A stretch of 64,000 bases of DNA, taken from the NCBI RefSeq assembly GCF_000400995.2, contig NZ_DF238893.1, positions 62,001 through 126,000 of the forward strand, written 5' to 3'. The notes under the pieces are model-generated. The model was not told the DNA's origin and made no database searches. It saw nothing but the letters and a program-made list of their open reading frames with translations. Of the stretch, positions 17,098 through 25,433 are shown piece by piece. Source of the stretch: Acidovorax sp. MR-S7. Lineage in GTDB: Bacteria; Pseudomonadota; Gammaproteobacteria; Burkholderiales; Burkholderiaceae_C. The translations under genes and the position numbers were made by a program. The first letter of the stretch is position 1. Each line of letters starts with the position of its first letter.

Positions 17098-19410
17098 ATG
17101 CCCTGCCCACCCCTTTCTCCCCTGCGCGCCCTGGCCGCCTTCGCATTGCTGGCAGCTTTGGCGGTCCCGGCGCGGGCCGACACCGTGGTGTTCTCCGAGG
17201 ACTTCGGCACGCAGGACTGGGGCACGCCCGACGCCCAGTCCTGCAACCCTGACTTTCCCGCTGGCTGGACGCGCCACGACGTGGACGCCCGCCCGCCCGC
17301 CGCGCAGACCGCCTGGGTCAACGATGCCTGGGTGGTCAGCAGCGTGTGGGCGGCGGCCGAGGGCAACTGCGTCGCCTACTCCACCTCGTACTACGACCCC
17401 GCGGGCGCGGCGGACGACTGGCTGGTGACGCCCGCCATCGCCATCCCCGCCGTGAACCCCCGGCTGCGCTTTCGGGCGCAGGTGTCCGATGCCGCCTACG
17501 CCGATGGCTACGAGGTGCGCTGGGGCACCGCCAACAGCGTCCCGGCCCTGTCCGCCAACCCCGCGCTGCTCACGGTGGCGGCGGAGAACGCCACGTGGAC
17601 CATGCGCGAGATCGATCTGTCCGCCCTGGCCGGGCAGACGGTGCACCTCGCGTTCCGCAACACATCCGTGGACAAGTTCCTGCTGATGCTGGACGAGGTG
17701 CAGGTGGTCAGCGTGCTGGTGCACGACGCCGCCATCACCGCCGCGCTGCGCCCCCATGCCGAGCTGCTGCGCGTGCCCGTGGGCCAGGCCCCGGCGCTGC
17801 AACTGGGCGCCACCGTGCGCAACGGCGGCGCCAGCGCCCTCACCAACGCGGTGGTCACGGCGCAAGTGCTGCTGGACGGCAGCCCGGTGCACAGCGTGCA
17901 GGCCGCCGCCATCCCCAGCCTGGCCCCCGGCGCCACGGCGGACGTGACCATGCCCGCCTACACCGTGGTCACGCCCGGCGCCGTCACCGTGCAATACACC
18001 GTGGCCACGGCCGAAGCCGACGACGACGCCAGCAACAACGCCATGGCCTCCGCCAGCCTGGAGGTGACGGACTGGGAGCTGGGGCGCGACGACGGCGCCG
18101 CCGTGCTGGCCCTGGGCATCGGCGGCGATGGCGGCCAGGTCGGCACGCACTACACCCTGGCGCAGCCCGCCTGGGCGCATGCCGTGCGCTACTACGCCCG
18201 CGCCACCAACGCCGAACTGGCGGGCGCGGCGATCACCGGCGAGATCCGCGCCATGAGCGCGGGCCAGCCCGGCGCGCTGCTGGCGCAGACGCTGCCCTTC
18301 ACCGTGCCCACGCCGCCGGCGGCGGGCTTCGTCGATCTGCCGCTGGCCGCACCGCTGCTGCTGCCCGCAGGGGACTATTACTTCGGCCTGGTGGAGCCCG
18401 CGTCCGCCCCCGGGCTGAATAGAACCCTGGACCTGGGGCTGTCGGCCACGCTATACCAGGCTGGGCGCAACTGGGCGCGGTTCACGCCCGGCGCGCCGGA
18501 CTGGAGCCTGGTGGAGGCGCTGAACCCCGTGTTCGCCCGCGCGGCGATGCTGCGCGTGGTCTTCGGCCCCGCCGACACCACGCCCCCGGCCTTCACCGCC
18601 AGCCCCACGGTCACGCCGCCCGCGGCGGGCGGCACCACCGCCACGGCCAGCGTGGCGGTGAACGAGCCCGCCACCGGCTACTGGCAGGTGCTGCCCGCCG
18701 CCGACCCGGCGCCCCTGGCGGCAGACTTGCTGGCGAATGGAGCGCCCGTCTCCCTGACCGGCACGGCGGCGGCCACCCTCTCCCTCACGGGACTGGTGCC
18801 CGGCACCGCCTACCGCCTGCACTTCATCGCGCGCGACGTGGCGGGCAATGCGCAGGCCACCGTGGCCAGCGTGGTTTTCGTGGTGCCGCTCGATACGTCC
18901 GGCCTGCCCCTGACGGGCGGCGGCACGGCACAGGTGGCGGTGAGCGACGACGGCGGCAACACCTGCTACTTCAGCACCGCGCAGTTCACGGCCAACGGGA
19001 TCGCCGACCCGCTGCCCACGGGCGTGGCGCTGGCGGGCGATTTGTTCGACTTCGTGCTCGACGGCTGCGCGGCGGGCGCCACGGCCACCATCAGCATCAC
19101 GTACCCCAGCCTGCCCGCCGGCGCGCAGTACTACAAGCACGGCCCGCGCAGCGGCCAGCCCCCGGGCTGGTACCCGCACCCTGCCACGGTGAACGGCAGC
19201 ACCGTCACGTTCTCCATCACCAACGGCGGCGCGGGCGACGACGACCTGGACGCCGCGAACAGCCAGATCGTGGATGCGGGTGGGCCGGTGGTGGTGGCGG
19301 CGGCTGCCGGCGCGGCGGCCATCCCCACGCTCACGCAATGGGGCGTACTGCTGCTGTCGGCCCTCTCGGCCCTGCTAGGGCTGGCGGCGCTGCAGCGTAG
19401 AAGAATTTAG
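17098..19410 (+). CDS. IPTL-CTERM surface protein with choice-of-anchor-J and -U domains
   Basis: A 770-residue exported protein with a signal peptide (LAAFALLAALAVPARA). Residues 25-210 look like a choice-of-anchor-J/cleaved-adhesin jelly-roll (VVFSEDFGTQDWG, DDWLVTPAIAIP, LLMLDEVQVV). Then come a CARDB-like beta-sandwich (ATVRNGGASALTNAVVTAQV), a carbohydrate-binding-like region, and a choice-of-anchor-U domain (GGNTCYFSTAQF to GGAGDDDLDAANSQIVDAGG). It ends IPTLTQWGVLLLSALSALLG then LAALQRRRI. Here the basic tail is ordinary sequence and the repeat copy begins just after the stop. The ATG at 17098 follows GGAG by ten bases; a GTG at 17077 overlapping the previous stop is the alternative. 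Confidence 0.8.
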   Translation: MPCPPLSPLRALAAFALLAALAVPARADTVVFSEDFGTQDWGTPDAQSCNPDFPAGWTRHDVDARPPAAQTAWVNDAWVVSSVWAAAEGNCVAYSTSYYDPAGAADDWLVTPAIAIPAVNPRLRFRAQVSDAAYADGYEVRWGTANSVPALSANPALLTVAAENATWTMREIDLSALAGQTVHLAFRNTSVDKFLLMLDEVQVVSVLVHDAAITAALRPHAELLRVPVGQAPALQLGATVRNGGASALTNAVVTAQVLLDGSPVHSVQAAAIPSLAPGATADVTMPAYTVVTPGAVTVQYTVATAEADDDASNNAMASASLEVTDWELGRDDGAAVLALGIGGDGGQVGTHYTLAQPAWAHAVRYYARATNAELAGAAITGEIRAMSAGQPGALLAQTLPFTVPTPPAAGFVDLPLAAPLLLPAGDYYFGLVEPASAPGLNRTLDLGLSATLYQAGRNWARFTPGAPDWSLVEALNPVFARAAMLRVVFGPADTTPPAFTASPTVTPPAAGGTTATASVAVNEPATGYWQVLPAADPAPLAADLLANGAPVSLTGTAAATLSLTGLVPGTAYRLHFIARDVAGNAQATVASVVFVVPLDTSGLPLTGGGTAQVAVSDDGGNTCYFSTAQFTANGIADPLPTGVALAGDLFDFVLDGCAAGATATISITYPSLPAGAQYYKHGPRSGQPPGWYPHPATVNGSTVTFSITNGGAGDDDLDAANSQIVDAGGPVVVAAAAGAAAIPTLTQWGVLLLSALSALLGLAALQRRRI

Positions 19411-19414
19411 AGTG

Positions 19415-19461
19415 TTTTTGGCCTCCAGCGCTTGCCAGCCAAGCGCAGGCAGCTATCAAAA
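19415..19461 (+). repeat. Dispersed palindromic element, copy 8
   Basis: TTTTTGGCCTCCAGCGCTTG, CCAGCCAAGCGCAGGCAGCT, ATCAAAA, close to the consensus. It starts four bases after one stop and ends 25 bases before the next ATG. Confidence 0.9.
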
Positions 19462-19486
19462 TTGTGATCCACCACAAAGGGGCCTC

Positions 19487-20179
19487 ATGCACATTCGCCG
19501 ACTCCTGCACGCCCTGGCCGCCACGGCGGCGCTGCTGGGGGGCGCGGGCGCCATGGCGGCGCCCTATGCCACCACCTATACGGGCACCGTCGCCAATTCA
19601 GGCATCCCTGCGGAGGTACCCGATGGCGCGGTCTTCACCCTGACTCTGGTGTTCGACAACGGCGGCACGACCGCCGCCAGCCAGTCCTGGACCATCGGCC
19701 AGTTGACCTGCGGTTTCTGGCGCTGGAACAGCGTGGCCGTGGCGCTGGATATGGGCGGCGGCGTGGCCCGGGGGACGGGCACCACGACGACCCATGCGGC
19801 GGGGGCGCTGACGGGGGTGTTTTCCGACGTCAACACCAACGGCCCGCTGGCCGTGGCGGACTACGGCGTGAGTGGCCTGCCTGTGGCCCCTGGCGATTCG
19901 ATCGGCTGGAACGCCGATGGCGGGCCGCTGGTCTTCGGACTCATGATGGGCGGGGGCGGCGGCAGCTTTAACGACGGCTCCGGCACCCTCGCCGGAGGCA
20001 TCGAGATGGCCGCCAGCCGCTGGAGCGCGCCGCAGCCCTTCACCGGAGCGTGCGATGCCAGCGCCATGCCGCCCCCCAGCCCGCCCGCGCCCGCCACCGC
20101 CGTGCCCACGCTGGGCCCGTGGGGCGCGCTGCTGCTCGCGGCCCTGCTGGGGCTGGAGGCGCCGCGCCGCAGGGTTTAG
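19487..20179 (+). CDS. Small IPTL-CTERM exported protein
   Basis: A 230-residue exported protein. It has a signal peptide (LLHALAATAALLGGAGAMAA), a beta-rich body (FTLTLVFDNGGTTAASQSWT, VFGLMMGGGGGSFNDGSGTL), a Pro/Ala linker and the C-terminal signal VPTLGPWGALLLAALLGLEA followed by PRRRV. The motif is a slight variant (GP for SQ) of the IPTL-CTERM sorting signal. The function is unknown. It is the fourth such protein in a row and the last gene of the exported-protein run. A repeat copy follows immediately after the stop. Confidence 0.75.
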   Translation: MHIRRLLHALAATAALLGGAGAMAAPYATTYTGTVANSGIPAEVPDGAVFTLTLVFDNGGTTAASQSWTIGQLTCGFWRWNSVAVALDMGGGVARGTGTTTTHAAGALTGVFSDVNTNGPLAVADYGVSGLPVAPGDSIGWNADGGPLVFGLMMGGGGGSFNDGSGTLAGGIEMAASRWSAPQPFTGACDASAMPPPSPPAPATAVPTLGPWGALLLAALLGLEAPRRRV

Positions 20180-20183
20180 AGGG

Positions 20184-20230
20184 TTTTTGGCCTCCAACGC
20201 TTACCCATCAAGCGCAGGCAGCTATCAAAA
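20184..20230 (+). repeat. Dispersed palindromic element, copy 9
   Basis: TTTTTGGCCTCCAACGCTTA, CCCATCAAGCGCAGGCAGCT, ATCAAAA. It lies between the last IPTL-CTERM gene and the chemoreceptor gene. Confidence 0.9.
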
Positions 20231-20313
20231 CAAAAGCATTCCGATGCCACTGCGCGCACGCTGGTTGCGGCGCTGCGCGGACCATCGCGCCCTTTTCCTT
20301 TCTCCCTGCAACC

Positions 20314-22026
20314 ATGAAGAACCTCAATATCGGCACTCGCCTGGGAGGCGGCTTCGCCCTGGTCCTGCTGCTGATGGCGCTGATGACCGCGTTCGGCGTC
20401 TGGCGGCTGAGCGCCGTCGCGCAGGCCACGAGCGACATGACGCACCAGCCCCTGGCCGTGGAGCGCATGATCAGCGACTGGTACCGCTACGTGTACAGCG
20501 CCGCGCGCCGCACCACCGCCATCGTCAAGAGCACCGACCCGTCGCTGGGTGAGTTCTTCGCCGCCGAGACGGCCACCAGCACGCGCGAATCGGCCGAGCT
20601 GCAAAAGCGCATCGAAGGGCTGCTGCAGCGCGACGAAGAGAAGGCTCTGTGGGCCGAGATCCAGAAGGCGCGCACCGGCTACCTGTCGTCGCGCGACCAG
20701 GCCGTCAAGGCCAAGACCGAAGGCCGCTCCGAGGAGGCCGAACGCCTGCTCACGCAGGCCTACCTGCCGGCCACCGAGCAGTATTCGGCGCTGATCCAGC
20801 GCCTGCTGGACATGCAGCGCGCCAGCATCGACGCCACGGCGCAGCAGATCGGCGCCACCTACGCGCAGAGCCGGGCGTGGCTGATCGCGCTGGGCGCGCT
20901 CGGCGTGGCGCTGGGCGCGGCGTGCGCCTGGTGGCTCACGCGCGGCATCACCCGGCCGCTGGCGCAGGCCGTGCAGGTGGCGCGCGCCGTGGCCTCCAGC
21001 GACCTGACCAGCCGCCCCGCGCCGCGCGCCAGCGACGAGACGGGCCAGCTGCTGCAGGCGCTGGACGACATGAATGCCAGCCTCTCGCAGGTGGTGGCGC
21101 GCGTGCGCCAGGGGGCGGACAGCATCGCCACCGCATCCAGCCAGATCGACGCGGGCAACCAGGACCTGTCCTCGCGCACCGAGGAGCAGGCCAGCTCGCT
21201 GCAGCAGACCGCCGCGTCGATGGAGGAGCTGACCAGCACCGTGCGCCAGAACGCGGAGAACGCGCGCCAGGCCAACCAGCTCGCGTCGTCCGCCTCGCAA
21301 ACTGCCGCCCAGGGCGGGCAGGTGGTGGCGGGCGTGGTGCAGACCATGGACGCGATCAACGCATCCAGCCGCAAGATCGCAGACATCATCGGCGTGATCG
21401 ACGGCATCGCGTTCCAGACCAACATCCTGGCGCTCAATGCGGCGGTGGAGGCGGCGCGCGCGGGCGAGCAGGGCCGGGGCTTCGCCGTGGTGGCCAGCGA
21501 GGTGCGCGCCCTGGCGCAGCGCAGCGCGGCCGCCGCCAAGGACATCAAGGGCCTGATCGGCGACTCGGTCACCAAGGTGGACGAAGGCTCGCATCAGGTG
21601 GCCGAGGCCGGCCGCACCATGGACGCCATCGTGCAGAGCGTGCAGCGCGTGAGCGACCTGGTGGCCGAGATCACCGCCGCCAGCCAGGAGCAGAGCGCGG
21701 GCATCGACCAGGTGCACCAGGCGATCACGATGATGGACCAGGTGACCCAGCAGAACGCCGCGCTGGTGGAAGAAGCCACGGCGGCCACCGGCGCGCTCAA
21801 GGCCCAGGCGGGCGACCTGGCCTCGGCGGTGAGCGTGTTCCGCATCGAGGGCGGCCAGAGCGCGCGCGCCGCAGCGCCCGCACCCCGGCCGGCCCCGGCA
21901 CCCATCGCCGCACGCGCTGCGCCCGCACCGGCCCCGGTCGCGCGGCCCGCGGCGCCCAAGGCGCTGGCTCCAGTCAAGGCGCCTGCCGCGGCGCGCGGAA
22001 CGGACGACGATTGGGAGAGCTTCTAG
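20314..22026 (+). CDS. Methyl-accepting chemotaxis protein
   Basis: A 570-residue transmembrane chemoreceptor. TM1 is at about residues 12-32 (GFALVLLLMALMTAFGVW), followed by a four-helix-bundle periplasmic ligand domain, TM2 at about 190-210 (LIALGALGVALGAACAWWL), a HAMP domain, and a long cytoplasmic coiled-coil. The signalling tip is conserved: IIGVIDGIAFQTNILALNAA, then VEAARAGEQGRGFAVVASEV. A Pro/Ala linker leads to the C-terminal DDDWESF, which resembles the xWxxF pentapeptide that tethers CheR/CheB. The ligand is unknown. The gene is separated from the exported-protein run by about 130 bases and may have its own promoter. Confidence 0.92.
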   Translation: MKNLNIGTRLGGGFALVLLLMALMTAFGVWRLSAVAQATSDMTHQPLAVERMISDWYRYVYSAARRTTAIVKSTDPSLGEFFAAETATSTRESAELQKRIEGLLQRDEEKALWAEIQKARTGYLSSRDQAVKAKTEGRSEEAERLLTQAYLPATEQYSALIQRLLDMQRASIDATAQQIGATYAQSRAWLIALGALGVALGAACAWWLTRGITRPLAQAVQVARAVASSDLTSRPAPRASDETGQLLQALDDMNASLSQVVARVRQGADSIATASSQIDAGNQDLSSRTEEQASSLQQTAASMEELTSTVRQNAENARQANQLASSASQTAAQGGQVVAGVVQTMDAINASSRKIADIIGVIDGIAFQTNILALNAAVEAARAGEQGRGFAVVASEVRALAQRSAAAAKDIKGLIGDSVTKVDEGSHQVAEAGRTMDAIVQSVQRVSDLVAEITAASQEQSAGIDQVHQAITMMDQVTQQNAALVEEATAATGALKAQAGDLASAVSVFRIEGGQSARAAAPAPRPAPAPIAARAAPAPAPVARPAAPKALAPVKAPAAARGTDDDWESF

Positions 22027-22032
22027 GCGGCC

Positions 22033-23541
22033 CTATACCCCCAGGTACGCCTGCCGCGCCTGGGCGTCGCCCGCAAAATCGACCATGGGCGCAGCGTGCA
22101 CGATGCGGCCCTTTTCCAGCACGCAGACGCGGTCGGCCACGGCTTCGGCGAGGTGCAGGTTCTGCTCGCTGAGCAGGATGCCCACGCCCTGTTCTTTCAA
22201 CGCGCGGATGGCATGGGCCATCTGCTCCACGATGACGGGGGCTACGCCTTCGCTGGGCTCGTCGAGCAGCACCATGAAGGGCTGGCCCATGAGCGTGCGC
22301 GCGACGGTGAGCATCTGCTGCTCGCCGCCGCTCATGCGCCCGCCCGGGCGGTGGGGCATTTCGCCGAGGTTGGGGAAGAGTTGGAACAGGCGCTCGGTCG
22401 TCCAGTGCGGCGCCGGTTCGCCGCCGGACCATGCGCGCGGCGGCTGGCGGCCGGCCTCCAGGTTCTCCAGCACCGTCAGGTCGGTGAAGATGCGCCGGTC
22501 TTCCGGCACGTAGCCCAGCCCCGCGCGCGCGATCTGGTGCGGGGCCTTGCCGCGCAGGGGCTGGCCCAGGAAGTCCACGCGGCCCTCGGTGCGCGCCAGC
22601 AGCCCGGCGATGCTTTTCAGCGTGGTGGACTTGCCCGCGCCGTTGCGGCCCATGAGGGCCACGACCTCGCCGCGCCCCACGGTGAGCGAGACGCCGTGCA
22701 GGATGTGGGCCGCGCCGTACCAGGCATGCAGCCCTTCCACGGCGAGTAATGGTGTTTTTGGCACTTTGCGCTTATCTATCAAGCGCTGGCAGCTATCATT
22801 TTCAGAGCTTCCCAGGTACGCGGCCTGCACGCGCGCGTCCTGGCGGATGGCCTCGGGCGTGCCTTCGGCCAGCAGCTGGCCGCGCACCAGCACGGCCACG
22901 CGGTCGGCCTGGCCGAAGACCACGTCCATGCTGTGCTCGGTGAACAGCACGCCCATGCGCCGCTCGCGCGCGATGCGGCGCACGAGCTGCATGAGGGTCA
23001 CGCGCTCGGCGGGCGCCATGCCGGCCGTGGGCTCGTCCATGAGCAGCAGGCGCGGCGCGTGCGCGAGGGCGATCGCCAGTTCCACGCGCTTCACGTCGCC
23101 GTAGGCCAGTTCGCTGCACGGGCGCTGCGCCTGTTCCTGCATGCCCACCTGTGCGAGCAGCGCCAGCGCATCCTGCGGGCGGTGCGCGGCGGCGCGGCGC
23201 CACCAGCGCCAGGCGTGGCCGTCGTGGGAGAGCAGCGCCATCTGCACGTTCTCCAGCACGGTGAAGCTCATCAGCGTCTGCGCGATCTGGAAGGTGCGGC
23301 CCACGCCCAGGCGCCAGATGGCGCGCGGCGGCAGGCCGGTGATGTCGCGGCCATCCAGCACCACGCGCCCGCCATCCGGGGCGAGCTGGCCGCCCGCCAT
23401 GTTGAAGGTGGTGGTCTTGCCCGCGCCGTTGGGGCCGATGAGGGCGAGCAGCTCGCCTTCGGCCAGCGCGAACGAGATGCCCTGCACGGCCTGCACGCCG
23501 CCGAAGGATTTGGAGAGGCCCTCCACGCGCAGCAAGGTCAT
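22033..23541 (-). CDS. Fused LivG-LivF ATPase of a branched-chain amino-acid-type ABC importer
   Basis: One uninterrupted 502-residue frame holds two complete ABC ATPases. The first (residues 1-245) is LivG-like: GPNGAGKTTTFNMAGGQL Walker A, then AYGDVKRVELAIAL and LLLMDEPTAGM. The second (about 265-502) is LivF-like: GRNGAGKSTTLKSIAGLL, MSGGEQQMLTVARTLM and VLLDEPSEGV. They are normally separate proteins. The joining sequence SSENDSCQRLIDKRKVPKTP is encoded by a dispersed repeat copy (22755-22802), with no stop codon between. A GTG inside the linker could still start a separate LivF. The gene overlaps the LivHM stop by four bases (ATGA), so it is the last gene of the importer operon. Confidence 0.85.
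   Translation of the reverse strand: MTLLRVEGLSKSFGGVQAVQGISFALAEGELLALIGPNGAGKTTTFNMAGGQLAPDGGRVVLDGRDITGLPPRAIWRLGVGRTFQIAQTLMSFTVLENVQMALLSHDGHAWRWWRRAAAHRPQDALALLAQVGMQEQAQRPCSELAYGDVKRVELAIALAHAPRLLLMDEPTAGMAPAERVTLMQLVRRIARERRMGVLFTEHSMDVVFGQADRVAVLVRGQLLAEGTPEAIRQDARVQAAYLGSSENDSCQRLIDKRKVPKTPLLAVEGLHAWYGAAHILHGVSLTVGRGEVVALMGRNGAGKSTTLKSIAGLLARTEGRVDFLGQPLRGKAPHQIARAGLGYVPEDRRIFTDLTVLENLEAGRQPPRAWSGGEPAPHWTTERLFQLFPNLGEMPHRPGGRMSGGEQQMLTVARTLMGQPFMVLLDEPSEGVAPVIVEQMAHAIRALKEQGVGILLSEQNLHLAEAVADRVCVLEKGRIVHAAPMVDFAGDAQARQAYLGV
22755..22802 (+). repeat. Dispersed palindromic element, copy 10 (encodes the LivG-LivF linker)
   Basis: TTTTTGGCACTTTGCGCTTA, TCTATCAAGCGCTGGCAGCT, ATCATTTT. 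On the minus strand it is read in frame between two ABC ATPase domains. Confidence 0.85.
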
Positions 23542-25433
23542 GGCGCTCCCTTTTTGAGAGCTGCCCGCGCTTGCCAGTATTGCGCGAACCCCGAAATTCC
23601 CTGTGGAAACAGCAGCACCAGCAGCAGCATCACGCCGCCCAGCAGCGCGCGCCAATACTCGGTGCCGCGCGCCACGCTGTCGTGCAGCCACGTGAACGCG
23701 CCGGCGCCCACGATGGGGCCGGCCAGCTGCTGCATGCCGCCCAGCAGCACCATGACCAGCGCATCGACCGACTTGGTGACCCAGAGCGCATCGGGCGCGA
23801 TGCTGCCCTTGGAAAACGCGGCCAGCGCGCCCGCCAGCCCGGCGAACAGGCCGGCCACGACGAAGGCCGCCCACTGCGTGCCGCGCACGTCGACGCCGAT
23901 GGCCTGCGCGCGCGCGCCCGAGTCGCGCGCGGCGCGCAGCGACCAGCCGAAGGGCGCGAACAGCATGCGCCGCAGCACGTAGAGGCCGGCCGCGCACACG
24001 GCCAGCGCCAGCCAGTAGAAGCCCGCACCCTGCGCGAGCGCCTCGGGCGGCCAGACGCCGGTGAGGCCGTTGCTGCCGCCCGTGAGGCCGTCCCACTGGA
24101 ACGCGATGGCCCAGGTGATCTGCGCGAACGCGAGCGTGAGCATGGTGAGGTACACGCCCGAGAGGCGCACGCAGAACCAGCCGTAGAGCAGCGCGCCCGC
24201 CGCCGCCAGCAAGGGCGCGAGCAGGAGCGCGACGCCGAACGGTGCATCCGCCCAGCGCACCAGCAGCGCCGCGCCATAGGCCCCCAGGCCGAAGTACGCC
24301 GCGTGGCCGAAGGAGTGCATGCCGCCCGGCCCCAGGATGAAGTGCAGGCTGGCGGCGAACAGCGCGGCGATGGCCACGTCGGTGAGCAGCACGGTGGCGT
24401 AGCTCTCCTGCCCCGCTGCGAAGGGCAGCAGCGCCAGCGCCCCCAAGAGCGCGCACCACGCCCAGATGGCGGCGCGGCCCGCGGGGCGCAGCGGCCGTTC
24501 CGGCTCGCCGGGGGTGCGCGCGGCGGCCTGCGCGCGCCCCATCAGGCCCCAGGGGCGCCAGACCAGCACGGCCGCCATCACCAAGAATTCAACAACCAGC
24601 GTGAGCTTGGAAAAGGAAATCTCCACGCCGCCGATCTGCACGAGGCCGAGCCAGATGCACACGGCCTTCAGCTCCGCGATGACCAGCGCGGCGACGAACG
24701 CGCCGGGCAGCGAGCCCATGCCGCCCACCACCACCACCACGAAGGCCGCGCCGATGGTGAGCATGTCCAGCTCCAGGCTGGCGGGCTCGCGCGGCAGCTG
24801 CAGCGCGCCGCCCAGGCCCGCGAGCAGCGCGCCCAGCGCGAACACGCCGGTGAACAGCCACGCCTGGTTCACGCCCAGGGCGCCCAGCATCTCGCGGTCC
24901 TGCGTGGCCGCGCGCACCAGCGTGCCCCAGCGCGTGCGCGTGAGCAGCAGCCAGAGCAGCAGCAGCACGACAGGGCCGACGGCGATCAGGAACAGGTCGT
25001 AGGCGGGAAAGCGCCGGCCCAGCAGGTCGACCGCGCCCTCCAGCCCCGGCGCGCGCGGGCCGAAGAGTTCTTCAGGCCCCCAAAGCCAGAGCGCCGCATC
25101 CTTGATGACGAGCGCCAGGGCGAACGTGGCGAGCAGCTGCAGCAGCTCGGGTGCGCGGTACAGGCGCCGCAGCAGCAGCACCTCCACCACCGCGCCCAGC
25201 AACCCCACCGCCAGGGGCGCGAGCAGCAGCGCGGGCCAGAAGCCGATCGCGCCGGAGAGCCGCTCCACGCAGGAATACGCCACGTAGAGCCCGAGCATGT
25301 AGAACGAGCCGTGCGCGAAGTTGACGATGCGCGTGACGCCGAAGATCAGCGACAGCCCCGCCGCCACGAGGAACAGCGTGGACGCGCCCGCCAGCCCGTT
25401 CAGGAGCTGGGCGAGGAGGCCGGAGAAGTCCAT
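23538..25433 (-). CDS. Fused LivH-LivM permease
   Basis: A 631-residue inner-membrane protein joining the two permeases of the LIV-type ABC importer. The first half (about 1-300) is LivH-like (GVTRIVNFAHGSFYMLG, VVVVVGGMGSLPGAFVAALV). A charged linker (GRAQAAARTPGEPERPLRPA) leads to the LivM-like half (about 330-631; LHFILGPGGMHSFGHAAYFG, MVLLLGGMQQLAGPIVGAGA). Together there are roughly 16-18 hydrophobic segments. Its ATG overlaps the stop of the binding-protein gene by one base. Its last residues YWQARAALKKGAP fall in a partial repeat copy. Amino acids or similar short carboxylates are likely substrates; the sequence does not fix which. Confidence 0.88.
   Translation of the reverse strand: MDFSGLLAQLLNGLAGASTLFLVAAGLSLIFGVTRIVNFAHGSFYMLGLYVAYSCVERLSGAIGFWPALLLAPLAVGLLGAVVEVLLLRRLYRAPELLQLLATFALALVIKDAALWLWGPEELFGPRAPGLEGAVDLLGRRFPAYDLFLIAVGPVVLLLLWLLLTRTRWGTLVRAATQDREMLGALGVNQAWLFTGVFALGALLAGLGGALQLPREPASLELDMLTIGAAFVVVVVGGMGSLPGAFVAALVIAELKAVCIWLGLVQIGGVEISFSKLTLVVEFLVMAAVLVWRPWGLMGRAQAAARTPGEPERPLRPAGRAAIWAWCALLGALALLPFAAGQESYATVLLTDVAIAALFAASLHFILGPGGMHSFGHAAYFGLGAYGAALLVRWADAPFGVALLLAPLLAAAGALLYGWFCVRLSGVYLTMLTLAFAQITWAIAFQWDGLTGGSNGLTGVWPPEALAQGAGFYWLALAVCAAGLYVLRRMLFAPFGWSLRAARDSGARAQAIGVDVRGTQWAAFVVAGLFAGLAGALAAFSKGSIAPDALWVTKSVDALVMVLLGGMQQLAGPIVGAGAFTWLHDSVARGTEYWRALLGGVMLLLVLLFPQGISGFAQYWQARAALKKGAP
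23550..23577 (-). repeat. Dispersed palindromic element, half copy 11
   Basis: TTTTTGAGAGCTGCCCGCGC then TTGCCAGTA on the plus strand, i.e. the GCAGCT-side half of the element in reverse orientation. It is read as the last residues of the LivHM permease. Confidence 0.5.

Noticed and set aside
22033-24459. Reading the LivGF frame upstream to 24459 as an 808-residue protein
   Set aside because: The first 300 residues are an out-of-frame reading of the LivHM permease. The LivG ATG at 23541 overlaps the permease stop in the usual ATGA form.
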